From: JAEUKA01 sp035328405
GTDB taxonomy: Bacteria; Myxococcota_A; Polyangia; Palsa-1104; JAEUJZ01
Length of the DNA stretch: 64,000 bases
Reading direction: 5' to 3'
NCBI GenBank assembly: GCA_035328405.1
Contig: DAOLIT010000005.1
Location: 1-64,000 of the forward strand
The notes under the pieces were generated by a model that had not been told where the DNA came from, searched no databases, and was given only the letters and a program-made list of their open reading frames with translations. The translations under genes were made by a program, and so were the position numbers. This document shows, in pieces, positions 26,069 through 34,946 of this stretch (position 1 is the stretch's first letter; each line of letters opens with the position of its first letter).

Positions 26069-27952
26069 TCAGCGACGGTGTCCGGCGACCATTTTCAATT
26101 GGTGAAGCCGCTGCTGAAGCGCATCAATCGGCAAGTCGGCGTATTTCTGCGGCAACATGCGACGGTTGGAAGCCTCGAACACCGCGAGCAGCTCCATAAA
26201 TTCCAGCATTTCCATGTCGCGTGGGGGCAGGTAGTCCCGTGCCGCACGTTGTAGGTCTTCCAGACACACGGGCCCATCGCCTTGCCCGGCTTTTTCCGAC
26301 CGTTGGCTTGCGCAATCGCTCGCCAGCAGCACGACCGCCTCGATGTCTGCATTCGACATACCGACAATCGGGGTCAGCACGTCATCGGCAACCGGAAATG
26401 CAAAATCGCTTTGGACTTTGTTTTTCCGAAGCTGCGCCGACAAAATCGGAGCCACTTCGGCAGGGGTTTGCGCATAAAAGAACGGAATTTTCCGGTCGAG
26501 ACGCCCCGCGCGCTTCAAATCGATGTCGATTTTGTCGGGCCGGTTCGTCATGAGCACAAACAGCACACGGCCTCGGTTCGACGTATCGCTCATGAACTCT
26601 TTGATGCGAGCAATCACGCGGCTCGACGTTCCGCCGTCCTCCTCGCCTTGGTTGCCGAACGCGCGGTCGGCTTCGTCGATGATGACCATGACTTGGCCGA
26701 TGGCCTGGACGACTTGAAGGATGCGTTCCAGGTTGCCTTCCGTCGCGCCGACCCACTTGCTGCGGAAGTTTTTGAACTTGATTGCGGTCAGGCCCGACTC
26801 TTTCGCGAAAGCTTCTGCGACGAAGGTTTTTCCCGTCCCCATCGGCCCGACGAAGAGAAGACCCATCGGAACCCGGCTGCGACGGCCTTCGCGGATGTTT
26901 TTCGCAATCTGCGACAAGTCTTTTTTCACTTCGTCCATGCCGCCGACGACCTCGAAACCGTGTTTCGGTTCGACAAATTCGATCAGGCTGTAGCACTCAC
27001 GCTCAATGATTTCGCGTTTGCGGGCCGCGATGAGGCGCAGCACTTCGACTCGAGCATCGGCATCCGCACTCGTCGTCACAGGTCCGTCAGGTGCCAACAG
27101 CCGCCGGATTTCGTTGCGCGGCATACCTTTGGTGATTTGCGCCAATTTTTGTGCTCGTTCGACCGCCTGAGCACCGCCGCCGAGCAGTTCGATGATGAAC
27201 TTTGTTCGATCTGCTTCGTCGTCCGACGGAACATCGTGGGGAGCCAAAATTCCCTGAATTTGAATCGACTTCAAGCCCGCCGTGACCTCGGTCATCATGT
27301 CGAGTTCATCGACGAGCATGTCCGGGCGGATGTGGCGCAGAAGGGCTCGTCTTCCATCTCCGTCGGGAATCGGGATCTGCACCGTCGCGACACGCGGGTT
27401 TGCCACAAGTTTGGGATGCAGTTCGGACAAATTCTCGACGAGCATGAATACCAAGCTGTCGTTTTTGTCGAGAGACGGCAGCATCGACCAGCGTTGCAGC
27501 GTGACCACAGAGGCACGGTCGTCGATCGTCGAAAAACTCGTTTCCCCCGCCGGAGCAACGGTTTCCGCGTATTCAAGAATCAGCGCAACGCCATTTTGAG
27601 TCACGAGCAGCCGTTCGAGGAGAGGCAGAACCTTCGCTGGCTCTTTTTGAAGAGCCAAGTCCTCGAAACCGGGCGGCAATTTGCCTCGCACAAAACGAAC
27701 GCCCGTCGAGACGTTGTACAGCACCACCATCGACTTCTTTTCGAGCAGAACTTTGCTCAAAAAGTCGGGCAGCGGCAGCAGTTTCTCGTCGGGGCTGCGC
27801 TTGTCGAGCAATCCGTCGGGATCATCGAGAATCAGGTCATGAACATTCCCAAACAAAACGAATTGATTGGATTCGCCCCGCAAATACCGACGGCGGATTT
27901 CATCTGCCCAAACAGGCAAGCGAGTCGCTTTCGAGGTGTTCAACGTACTCAT
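26069..27952 (-). CDS. Ycf46-like AAA+ ATPase
   Basis: 627 residues. The C-terminal AAA+ module has Walker A VGPMGTGKTF (368-377), Walker B VMVIIDEAD (421-429), a sensor-type LMTNRPDKID and the Arg-finger segment KRAGRLDRKIPF (480-491). The N-terminal 300 residues keep an AAA-like outline (FVLFGNVHDLILD, SLVFMLVENLSEL) but no P-loop, as in Ycf46-type proteins. Probably a ring-forming remodelling ATPase acting on the PspA-like or membrane partner. Its start overlaps the stop of the upstream gene (ATGA). Confidence 0.85.
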   Translation of the reverse strand: MSTLNTSKATRLPVWADEIRRRYLRGESNQFVLFGNVHDLILDDPDGLLDKRSPDEKLLPLPDFLSKVLLEKKSMVVLYNVSTGVRFVRGKLPPGFEDLALQKEPAKVLPLLERLLVTQNGVALILEYAETVAPAGETSFSTIDDRASVVTLQRWSMLPSLDKNDSLVFMLVENLSELHPKLVANPRVATVQIPIPDGDGRRALLRHIRPDMLVDELDMMTEVTAGLKSIQIQGILAPHDVPSDDEADRTKFIIELLGGGAQAVERAQKLAQITKGMPRNEIRRLLAPDGPVTTSADADARVEVLRLIAARKREIIERECYSLIEFVEPKHGFEVVGGMDEVKKDLSQIAKNIREGRRSRVPMGLLFVGPMGTGKTFVAEAFAKESGLTAIKFKNFRSKWVGATEGNLERILQVVQAIGQVMVIIDEADRAFGNQGEEDGGTSSRVIARIKEFMSDTSNRGRVLFVLMTNRPDKIDIDLKRAGRLDRKIPFFYAQTPAEVAPILSAQLRKNKVQSDFAFPVADDVLTPIVGMSNADIEAVVLLASDCASQRSEKAGQGDGPVCLEDLQRAARDYLPPRDMEMLEFMELLAVFEASNRRMLPQKYADLPIDALQQRLHQLKMVAGHRR

Positions 27953-28758
27953 CGTGTCATCCCTTGCATGTGACGTTCGGTTTCGCGCGAGGCATCTCTC
28001 ACTGCCGCCACACCCTCGCGCAGCTCATCCAAACGAGCCCCCAATTCGCGCGGATTCTGCATGCCGACAATTTCGTCCGCGAGCAGCCGAAACGTGTTTT
28101 CCATCAAATCCATTTGGCCGCGCGCCGTCTGCAAATTCCGTCGCAATTCCAAATAGCGGTCCTTTCGCGACAGCAGCACTTCCAGGTTTTTCTGAGCGAC
28201 TTTGCGGCGTTCATCTCCAAACGGCAGCTTGTCCGTCTGGTTTGTATAGCGATTGATGTCCTTCTCGATCTCCGAAAGATTCATGTCCTCGAGATAGGCG
28301 TGGTATCGCGACGCGACGTGGGCCATGTCGAGAAAATCGTCCACCAAATCCTCGAGTTTCGAGATGTCCGCCGACAAAAGCTCGACTGAAAACGTGGCGT
28401 TGTCGCGAGCCATCTTTTCAATCCGCTTTTGCTGGTCGCGCAGGGCCAGCGCACGTTCTTTTTCTTCATCTGGCAGCGCGTTGAACTTGGCGACCTGCCG
28501 CGCTTTTCTTGCGGCTTGCTGCTCGCCTTCCCAAATCGGATCGAACCACTTTTTGCGGAGCAACCTGGAATCGGGCGCAAACAGCATCCAGAGCGCTTCT
28601 GCGGCCACCGCGCACAGTCCGACCCACCAATGCCCGGTCAGAAGCGCCGCGCTTCCTGCGCCGGCCAGGAGCGACAAATTGTACGGATTCGCAAACGCAT
28701 ACTTTGAGTACGGCGGTTCCGCTTTTTTCCCACGCGGCGTGGAATCTTGTTCGCTCAC
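27949..28758 (-). CDS. Membrane-anchored coiled-coil protein
   Basis: 269 residues from a GTG whose last bases form the ATPase stop (GTGA overlap). Two closely spaced hydrophobic segments (about 26-41 and 43-60) form a hairpin near the N-terminus. The rest is helical and highly charged with heptad-like runs (LPDEEKERALALRDQQKRIE, RRKVAQKNLEVLLSRKDRYL). It may face the cytoplasm and bridge the transporter to the AAA+ and PspA-like proteins. No family recognised. Confidence 0.7.
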   Translation of the reverse strand: MSEQDSTPRGKKAEPPYSKYAFANPYNLSLLAGAGSAALLTGHWWVGLCAVAAEALWMLFAPDSRLLRKKWFDPIWEGEQQAARKARQVAKFNALPDEEKERALALRDQQKRIEKMARDNATFSVELLSADISKLEDLVDDFLDMAHVASRYHAYLEDMNLSEIEKDINRYTNQTDKLPFGDERRKVAQKNLEVLLSRKDRYLELRRNLQTARGQMDLMENTFRLLADEIVGMQNPRELGARLDELREGVAAVRDASRETERHMQGMTR

Positions 28759-29573
28759 TTGGCATACAGCAGCGACAAAAGCTGCTCCTCGCATTGGCGA
28801 AATTCGGGTATCGATTTGACCTTTTGACTGCGCGTGTCAAACGTCGGCACGTCCAGTCGATGCAAAATTTGCGCGGGTCGTTTGCTCAGCACGTACACGG
28901 TGTCGGCCAAGTACACCGCTTCACCTACATCGTGCGTCACGAACAAAATCGTGTTGTCTTCTCGATGCGAAATGTCGATCAACATGCCCTGCATTTCCCA
29001 GCGGGTTTGCGGATCGAGCGCACCGAACGGCTCGTCCATGAGCAGAAGTTTCGGCCTGTTGATGAGCGTGCGCGCAATCGCGACGCGCTGTTTCATGCCG
29101 CCGGACAATTCCCTCGGAAATTTGTTCGCGAACTGTTCCAGACCGACGTGCGTCAGGATTTCCAGCGCACGTTTTCGCCTTTCCGCAGACGGCACACCCT
29201 CAAGCCGCAGACCGTATTCCACATTTTCGACGACGGACAGCCACGAAAAAGACGTGTATTGCTGAAACACCATTCCGCGATCGCGCCCGGGTCCGTCCAC
29301 CTCGTGGTCCGAAATCAGCACGCGGCCTTTTGTCGGCGGCAAAAGCCCGGCGACTGCTTTCAAAATGGTGGATTTTCCACAGCCAGATGGGCCCAAGAAC
29401 ACCACGATCTCACCGACGCCCGGTTTGTCGATGATATCGAACGAGACACCACGCACGGCCTCGACATCTTCACCGCCCCGACCGCGATACGTGACGTGCA
29501 AGTCCTCGACGTGCAGTTTGACGGCGGTTTTGTGGACGGTGATCGGAATTTGGGGACTCGGGTTTTCAGACAT
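28755..29573 (-). CDS. ABC transporter ATP-binding protein (NitT/TauT type)
   Basis: 272 residues. Walker A GPSGCGKST (61-69), Q-loop MVFQQYTS, signature LSGGM (156-160), Walker B LLLMDEP (176-182) and switch His in FVTHD are all intact. The family match is to nitrate/sulfonate/taurine importers. The ATG at 29573 overlaps the permease stop by 8 bp. It energises the permease encoded just upstream. Confidence 0.92.
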   Translation of the reverse strand: MSENPSPQIPITVHKTAVKLHVEDLHVTYRGRGGEDVEAVRGVSFDIIDKPGVGEIVVFLGPSGCGKSTILKAVAGLLPPTKGRVLISDHEVDGPGRDRGMVFQQYTSFSWLSVVENVEYGLRLEGVPSAERRKRALEILTHVGLEQFANKFPRELSGGMKQRVAIARTLINRPKLLLMDEPFGALDPQTRWEMQGMLIDISHREDNTILFVTHDVGEAVYLADTVYVLSKRPAQILHRLDVPTFDTRSQKVKSIPEFRQCEEQLLSLLYAK

Positions 29574-30462
29574 GGCCAGCCTCTCGCCACGGGAACAAGA
29601 GACGCCCGCCAAAACGAATCAGCGCGTCGGACAAAAGGCCGATGATGCCGATGATGAAAATCCCCGCGAACACCTCGTCGATGTGAAGATGATTTCCGGC
29701 GAGCTGAATCTGATAGCCGAGCCCCCGTTTCGTGTTCACAAACTCCGCCAAAATCACATACGTCCACGAAATCGCGTTCATCACTCGAAACGAGTCGAAA
29801 ATGTCCGGTGCAGCGGCGGGCACTAGCACGCTCGCAATCACCTGAAAACGGCTCGCGCCAAGCGTTCGAGCGGTTTGCACAAGTTCCTCGGGGACGGCTC
29901 GAATCGCGCTGATCACGACGGGCAGCAAGTAGACAAACACACCCAAAAAAAGAAACGCGATCTTTTGTTTCTCCTCGATACCGAACCACAGAATCGTCAG
30001 CGGAATGAACGCCGAAATCGGCATGTAGCGCAACGGTGCCATGATCGGCTCGACGAGACGATTGATCGGCTCGAATGCGCCCATCAAGATCCCGAGGGGC
30101 AGAGCCACCGCCGCCGCGAGAAAAAACGACAACACAATCCGCCACGACGAAGCGATCGACGCATCGAGCAGCACCCGCACCACGATGGGCTTGCCATCCA
30201 CCCACTCCTGTTTCCCGATGATGAGGTCGCGCAAAAGCACGCGAAGCACATCGCTCGGTTTGGGCAAAAAACCGCCGCTCACCACGGGTTTTGCGCCCGA
30301 AGTCAATGCCACCCACAAGATCAAAAGCAGAACCGGCAACACAAACGCCAACCACAACTGCCAGCTTGCCGGCAGCGGCTTGCGCAACGCCCAAACCGGC
30401 TCGCGCGAACGCAACGGCTCAGACGACGGGGCTTTCTTTTCCGAGGACACGCTGCTGCTCAC
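29566..30462 (-). CDS. ABC transporter permease (NitT/TauT type)
   Basis: 298 residues from a GTG. After a cytoplasmic leader there are about six membrane spans. The EAA loop reads ARTLGASRFQVIASVLVPAA, which docks the ATPase. Length and layout match SsuC/TauC-like permeases. It begins 2 bp after the stop of the substrate-binding/OmpA gene. Confidence 0.9.
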   Translation of the reverse strand: MSSSVSSEKKAPSSEPLRSREPVWALRKPLPASWQLWLAFVLPVLLLILWVALTSGAKPVVSGGFLPKPSDVLRVLLRDLIIGKQEWVDGKPIVVRVLLDASIASSWRIVLSFFLAAAVALPLGILMGAFEPINRLVEPIMAPLRYMPISAFIPLTILWFGIEEKQKIAFLFLGVFVYLLPVVISAIRAVPEELVQTARTLGASRFQVIASVLVPAAAPDIFDSFRVMNAISWTYVILAEFVNTKRGLGYQIQLAGNHLHIDEVFAGIFIIGIIGLLSDALIRFGGRLLFPWREAGHV

Positions 30463-30464
30463 GG

Positions 30465-32135
30465 CTACTGCACGTTCAGGATGACTTTGATATCGGTGCG
30501 TCGGTTTTGCTGCCGTCCCGCCTCGTTTGTATTGGCTGCGACAGGGTTATCCGGCCCGTGGCCAATCGTCTGGAAACGCTTGGGATCGATCTTGTGATTC
30601 TCGATCAAATAGTCCTTCACCGCGTCGGCACGCTTTTGCGAAAGCGAGCGATTCGCCGACCGAGACCCGGTGTTGTCCGTGTTCCCCTCGATGCGCAAAA
30701 ACGTGTTGCCAAATGCCACCATCGTCTCGCCCAGCGAGTCGAGGACGAAATTCGAGCCCGCCATGATTTGGTCGCTGCCCGTCGTGAAATAGATCGTGAG
30801 CTGTTTGTTGATGATCGGACGCGCCTTCGTTGCGTCGATCTTTTTCGGGTCAAACTTGAAGGTTTCGACCACTTTTTGCCCCGGATAAGCGTCGGCCAGC
30901 GCGGCGACAAAGCGCGTATCGACGCAGTTTTTGGCATCCACGGATTTGCTGATGACGCCCTGCTTGCGCCAGACGATGAACGCAGAATTAAACAGCGACT
31001 CAAACTGCGCTCGATTCCCATCGAGGCCAAAAAACAGCGCGTTGTCCGCAAAACTGGTCAGTTTCATTCCTGACAACATTCCCGACACGTCATCCTCGGG
31101 CAATTTCAGGGCTTTTCCGACCAGCATGTTGGCCTGCGCCGGGTCTTTTGAAATCGCTTCGATTCCGTCGAACCAGCCGTGGACAAACGCCGTCAGGGTC
31201 TCAGGAGATTTTTCGACCAGCTCGTTTTGCGCAACCAGAACGTCCGCAATCACGTTCGTCGCTGCCGTCGTCGAAACCAGCACATGAGCCTCGTCGCCAC
31301 GCGCTTTCACTGCACCCGACAAGTCTGGTTCCCACGTCACGGCAGCATCGACGTTCTTTGACTTAAACGCCGCAGCGGCGAGTGGTGCCTCGGCAGTGAA
31401 AACCAGATTCTTTTCGATTTGCAGTTTGTCCGCCGCCGAAAGACCTGATTGCGAAAGCAAATACAAAAGCAACCAATGCGACGGCGTGTAGCGCGTTGTG
31501 GCGATTTTCTTGCCCTTCAGATCCTCGACGCTTTTGATCGAAGTCAGTGCGACAATTCCGTCGCCACCGCGCGACCAGTCTTGTTGAACGATCGCCTTGC
31601 CGCCTTTGCCCTGCTCGGCCAGCGCGGACGCCTCGCGGGCCCATGAATCGACCGTATCCCACATGATGTCGATGTCGCCTTTGAGGAACGCCGCCAGCTT
31701 CGCCTGCGGATCTTCGAGAAGCGTAAATTCCACGTCGATCCCGTACTTCGACAGATAAATCGAAGCTTTGTCTCCGCCGGAAAGGCCGTTGTTGGCGACA
31801 ATGCCCGGCGCGTGTCCCGCCCATGTATTGATTCCGACGCGGAGTTTTCGCGTGAGTTTCCCAGAACCAAGCTGCACCTTGGCAATCCCCGTCACGCCTT
31901 GTCGTCCAGCCTCGCGAGCCGCGCCGATCGATGAGAAGTCGTCTTTCGAGACCGCGTTGCTCCCGTTCGGCTGCGGCTTGTCAGACGGCGGTTTGTCACC
32001 AGGTGGGACAGTTCCCTTCACCCCGGTTTGGTTGGCCCATTGGGTGATCGTGTCGCGCTTGACATAAAGCACGTAACCGACCACTCCGAGGATGATGACA
32101 GCGATGAACAATTTGGCGAAAGGTGTGAGCTTCAT
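30465..32135 (-). CDS. Substrate-binding domain fused to OmpA domain
   Basis: 556 residues. An N-terminal membrane anchor (about 8-24) without a lipobox is followed by a Pro/Ser-rich linker (45-70). A periplasmic-binding domain of the NMT1/SsuA class comes next (about 97-400; LRVGINTWAGHAPG, DIDIMWDTVDSW, AAVTWEPDLSG). The last 110 residues are an OmpA-like peptidoglycan-binding domain with NRSLSQKRADAVKDYL and GRQQNRRTDIKV. So the receptor of this transporter is tied both to the inner membrane and to the cell wall, unlike ordinary importers. GGAG precedes the ATG. Confidence 0.9.
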   Translation of the reverse strand: MKLTPFAKLFIAVIILGVVGYVLYVKRDTITQWANQTGVKGTVPPGDKPPSDKPQPNGSNAVSKDDFSSIGAAREAGRQGVTGIAKVQLGSGKLTRKLRVGINTWAGHAPGIVANNGLSGGDKASIYLSKYGIDVEFTLLEDPQAKLAAFLKGDIDIMWDTVDSWAREASALAEQGKGGKAIVQQDWSRGGDGIVALTSIKSVEDLKGKKIATTRYTPSHWLLLYLLSQSGLSAADKLQIEKNLVFTAEAPLAAAAFKSKNVDAAVTWEPDLSGAVKARGDEAHVLVSTTAATNVIADVLVAQNELVEKSPETLTAFVHGWFDGIEAISKDPAQANMLVGKALKLPEDDVSGMLSGMKLTSFADNALFFGLDGNRAQFESLFNSAFIVWRKQGVISKSVDAKNCVDTRFVAALADAYPGQKVVETFKFDPKKIDATKARPIINKQLTIYFTTGSDQIMAGSNFVLDSLGETMVAFGNTFLRIEGNTDNTGSRSANRSLSQKRADAVKDYLIENHKIDPKRFQTIGHGPDNPVAANTNEAGRQQNRRTDIKVILNVQ

Positions 32136-32192
32136 ACCGGACTCCGCATAGCGACAGAGAAAAAGGGAGACACGTTCGTTTCAAAAACCCGC

Positions 32193-32891
32193 CTACATCG
32201 ACTTCGCTGCCGCGCGTTTGGCCGCTGCTGCAGCCTTCATCTCGGCCAGTTGTTGCTTCGCAGTCACGTCGCCCGACTGGCCCCGCAGTGACTTCAGACG
32301 CGAATCCAGGTCGGTTTCTCCGAGTTCTTTGTTGAGGTTCGCTTGTGCGACTTGTGTCTTGATGTGGGTGCGCACATTGTCGAGGGCCTGAACTTCGGCA
32401 TCGACGGACAGCCCTTCCAGTTGTTCTTGAATCCGCATCCGGGCCTGCGCCGATTCGAGCTTGGCGACCATCGTTTCTTTTTCCGCCTTGAGCTTCTTGA
32501 TCTCGTTTTGCACCGACAGCAGAGATTGTTTGGCGCTGTCGGCATCTTTGGCCGCCGCGTCCGAGTCCGTTTGCAATTCCGCAATCGAACTTTCGAGCTG
32601 GTTCTTTTTCTGGATCAGAACCACCGCGAGATCATCTTGGTTGGTTTCCACCGCCGTACTCAGATCCGCGTTCACCTGAGCCAACTCTTTTTGCTGCGTC
32701 GCAAGCCGTTCAGAAAGTTCTTCGCGACGTCTGATGATCGCCGCCGTCGCTCGTTTGAGCGCCGAGTATTTCTCGACCATCGAGTTGATCGCGTTTTCGT
32801 ATGCGATTTCCGGGTGCTCTTTTTCCACATCCGAAATCCACAAGCTGATGAACCCTTTCCACAGGTTTGCTAGGCGACTAAAAACCGACAT
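32193..32891 (-). CDS. PspA/IM30-family protein
   Basis: 232 residues, nearly all helical. It begins MSVFSRLANLWKGFIS, an amphipathic membrane-binding helix like that of PspA, then long coiled-coil heptads (AIIRRREELSERLATQQKEL, DDLAVVLIQKKNQLE). PspA/Vipp1 relatives form ESCRT-III-like rods that seal damaged inner membrane. The usual Pro-Gln motif at the end of helix 1 (DPQK) is changed to EKEHPE. AAGGAG lies upstream of the ATG. The adjacent transporter and AAA+ ATPase suggest it is not a classic pspABC operon. Confidence 0.75.
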   Translation of the reverse strand: MSVFSRLANLWKGFISLWISDVEKEHPEIAYENAINSMVEKYSALKRATAAIIRRREELSERLATQQKELAQVNADLSTAVETNQDDLAVVLIQKKNQLESSIAELQTDSDAAAKDADSAKQSLLSVQNEIKKLKAEKETMVAKLESAQARMRIQEQLEGLSVDAEVQALDNVRTHIKTQVAQANLNKELGETDLDSRLKSLRGQSGDVTAKQQLAEMKAAAAAKRAAAKSM

Positions 32892-32966
32892 TCTGCGTGC
32901 TCCTTGAAGTGTGGCCGCTCTCGGTGCGGCGTGAGGACTTTTGTCATGGCTTCCGCAACTTGCGCG

Positions 32967-33803
32967 CTAGGGTGTCTGACCCTGGCGCAGTTTTGCAGAT
33001 ATTTTCGTGGCTTTCTCGACGGACTCGGAACCGAAAAACTCCAAGATGTCCTGAAATCGTCGTCGCTTGCTGTTACAAGCAAGCTCGAGGCCTTTTTGCT
33101 GGGCCTGCTGCTCCTTCATCGACGAGCGAATGCGCGAAAGTTCTTTTTCCAACTCGTCGATTCGCCGCGTTCCCTGCTCCAGAAACGCCTGCGTGTGTCT
33201 TTGTCCCTCTGCGCCGTGCCGCTCGAATGCGCGCATGTGAAGCAGCGTGGACTCGATGATTTGTTCGATCGAGATCCCAAACGCTTGCAGCGATGCGCCA
33301 ACGATTTGCCGTTTCACCTCAAGAGGCGTTTCGGCGGGCAGCGACAAAAGAAGTGTAAGAATCCTCTCCACACGACTCATTTCATCGTCGCTGAGGCCCG
33401 CTTTTTTCAGCACAACAGTCGCGTCAATTTTCACTTCCGGGACAGGCTCAGAAGCAACGGGTGACGGACCCGACCCAGGCGCAACATTTTCTGCTGCTCC
33501 AGGAACCGGAGGTCGCGGCGGTCGTGTCGAACGCGAAGTGTTCACAGAAGGCAGGGAACCCGATGCTCCCGGACCTGTTGCGGGCACTACCGGAGGCGGG
33601 TTTGGAACACTCTTTGCTGTAGCTGAAGTTGCCACTGACGGAGAAGACGCAGCGTACTTGGCGATCAACTCATCGGCAGCGGCATCTCCAGTAGTGACCG
33701 GCTTCGGGGTGCCCTGCGGATCGGCCTCGGCCTCGTTCTCGCCTTCCCGGACCACAAACAAGCCGATGAGAGCGTCTCCAAGACCTTTTTTCTTTTCCGC
33801 CAA
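32967..33803 (-). CDS. Coiled-coil protein, first gene of PspA-ABC operon
   Basis: 278 residues from a TTG at 33803, chosen because GGAGG lies 6 bp before it; a TTG at 33818 also opens the frame. It has an acidic/Ala N-terminus and a long Pro/Ser/Gly linker (about 45-125). A helical domain follows (LKKAGLSDDEMSRVERILTL), then a C-terminal coiled coil (RRIDELEKELSRIRSSMKEQ). No known domain. A 75-bp spacer leads to the PspA-like gene. Likely a scaffold or adaptor; inference only. Confidence 0.65.
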   Translation of the reverse strand: MAEKKKGLGDALIGLFVVREGENEAEADPQGTPKPVTTGDAAADELIAKYAASSPSVATSATAKSVPNPPPVVPATGPGASGSLPSVNTSRSTRPPRPPVPGAAENVAPGSGPSPVASEPVPEVKIDATVVLKKAGLSDDEMSRVERILTLLLSLPAETPLEVKRQIVGASLQAFGISIEQIIESTLLHMRAFERHGAEGQRHTQAFLEQGTRRIDELEKELSRIRSSMKEQQAQQKGLELACNSKRRRFQDILEFFGSESVEKATKISAKLRQGQTP

Positions 33804-33992
33804 GATAGCCTCCGCCAACAGGCTACTTCTGTGCGCGCTGTGCGGTCAAGCAAGGCTCCGACCCGAAGGCCCGACAAAAAGGCTGAGCGGAATCGACGCT
33901 TAACACCAAACCACCTTTTCGATAACCTCGACGGCCAACCAAGTTTCCCAAATTCCAAAACAAGACAAAACCTTCGCGCAAAAGAGCACTTC
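33804..33992. promoter_or_regulatory. Divergent promoter region of the PspA-ABC operon and trxB
   Basis: This 189-bp spacer must hold promoters for both directions. A TTGACC on the minus strand (33849-33844) could be a -35 box, but the matching -10 is poor. I see no -24/-12 sigma-54 element, which classic psp operons carry. Confidence 0.35.
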
Positions 33993-34946
33993 ATGAACGA
34001 AAACAAACCCGTTGAACAGATCGTGATCATTGGTTCTGGTCCCGCCGGACACACGGCTGCGATTTACACCGCCCGAGCCAATTTGCAGCCTCTTCTTTTC
34101 GAGGGATTCATGGCCGCTGGCGTTGCTGCCGGCGGCCAGCTCACCACCACCACCGAGGTCGAGAATTTCCCAGGTTTCCCCACAGGAATCATGGGTCCCG
34201 AATTGATGGATCGGATGCGTGCGCAGGCCGAACATCACGGCACGCGAATCGTCACTGAAACCGTCGAGCGCGTGGACCTTTCGCAACGACCGTTCCTGGT
34301 CCAAACCGACTCCCAAACCGTCTTTGCGCAAGCCTTGCTCATCGCCACCGGAGCAACCGCCCGTCGCATGTCCATTCCCGGCGAAGAAAAGCTATGGCAA
34401 CGCGGCATCAGTGCTTGCGCAGTCTGTGACGGGGCACTTCCCGCATTCCGAAACCAAGTTTTGGTTGTCGTTGGTGGTGGCGATACAGCCGTCGAAGAAG
34501 CCACCCATTTGTCCAAATTTGGCAGCAAAGTCCTTTTGGTTCACAGGCGTGGGGAATTGCGTGCCTCGAAAGCGATGCAAAAAAGACTCTTTTCCGATCC
34601 GAAAATCTCGGTGCTGTTCCATCACGTCCTCGAAGAAGCGCACGGCGACAAAACACTGGAATCCGTCCGTCTGCGCCACGTCGAAACCGGCGAAGCACAC
34701 AATGTGGCATGTCGTGGCTTGTTTTATGCGATCGGTCATGTGCCCAACACGTCGTTTTTGGCCGGTCAGCTCGCCCTCGATGAAACCGGGTACATTGTCA
34801 CTTCGCCTGGGACGACCCAAACATCGGTCGCAGGCGTGTTTGCCGCCGGTGACGTGCAAGACAAGCGTTGGCGACAAGCCATTACCGCTGCTGGATCGGG
34901 CTGCATGGCTGCGTTGCAAGCGGAAGCGTTCTTGGCAGGTCATTGA
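33993..34946 (+). CDS. trxB: Thioredoxin-disulfide reductase
   Basis: 317 residues. The FAD site is VIIGSGPAGHTAAIY (11-25), the redox motif ACAVCDGA has Cys142 and Cys145, the NADPH site is VVVGGGDTAVEEA and the C-terminal FAD motif is VFAAGDVQD. It reduces thioredoxin with NADPH. The ATG at 33993 fits the family start. Its TGA overlaps the ATG of the porin gene (TGATG). Confidence 0.95.
   Translation: MNENKPVEQIVIIGSGPAGHTAAIYTARANLQPLLFEGFMAAGVAAGGQLTTTTEVENFPGFPTGIMGPELMDRMRAQAEHHGTRIVTETVERVDLSQRPFLVQTDSQTVFAQALLIATGATARRMSIPGEEKLWQRGISACAVCDGALPAFRNQVLVVVGGGDTAVEEATHLSKFGSKVLLVHRRGELRASKAMQKRLFSDPKISVLFHHVLEEAHGDKTLESVRLRHVETGEAHNVACRGLFYAIGHVPNTSFLAGQLALDETGYIVTSPGTTQTSVAGVFAAGDVQDKRWRQAITAAGSGCMAALQAEAFLAGH

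Noticed and set aside
26282..27973. A 563-codon plus-strand open frame opposite the AAA+ gene
   Set aside because: Shadow of the AAA+ ATPase on the other strand; no recognisable protein features.
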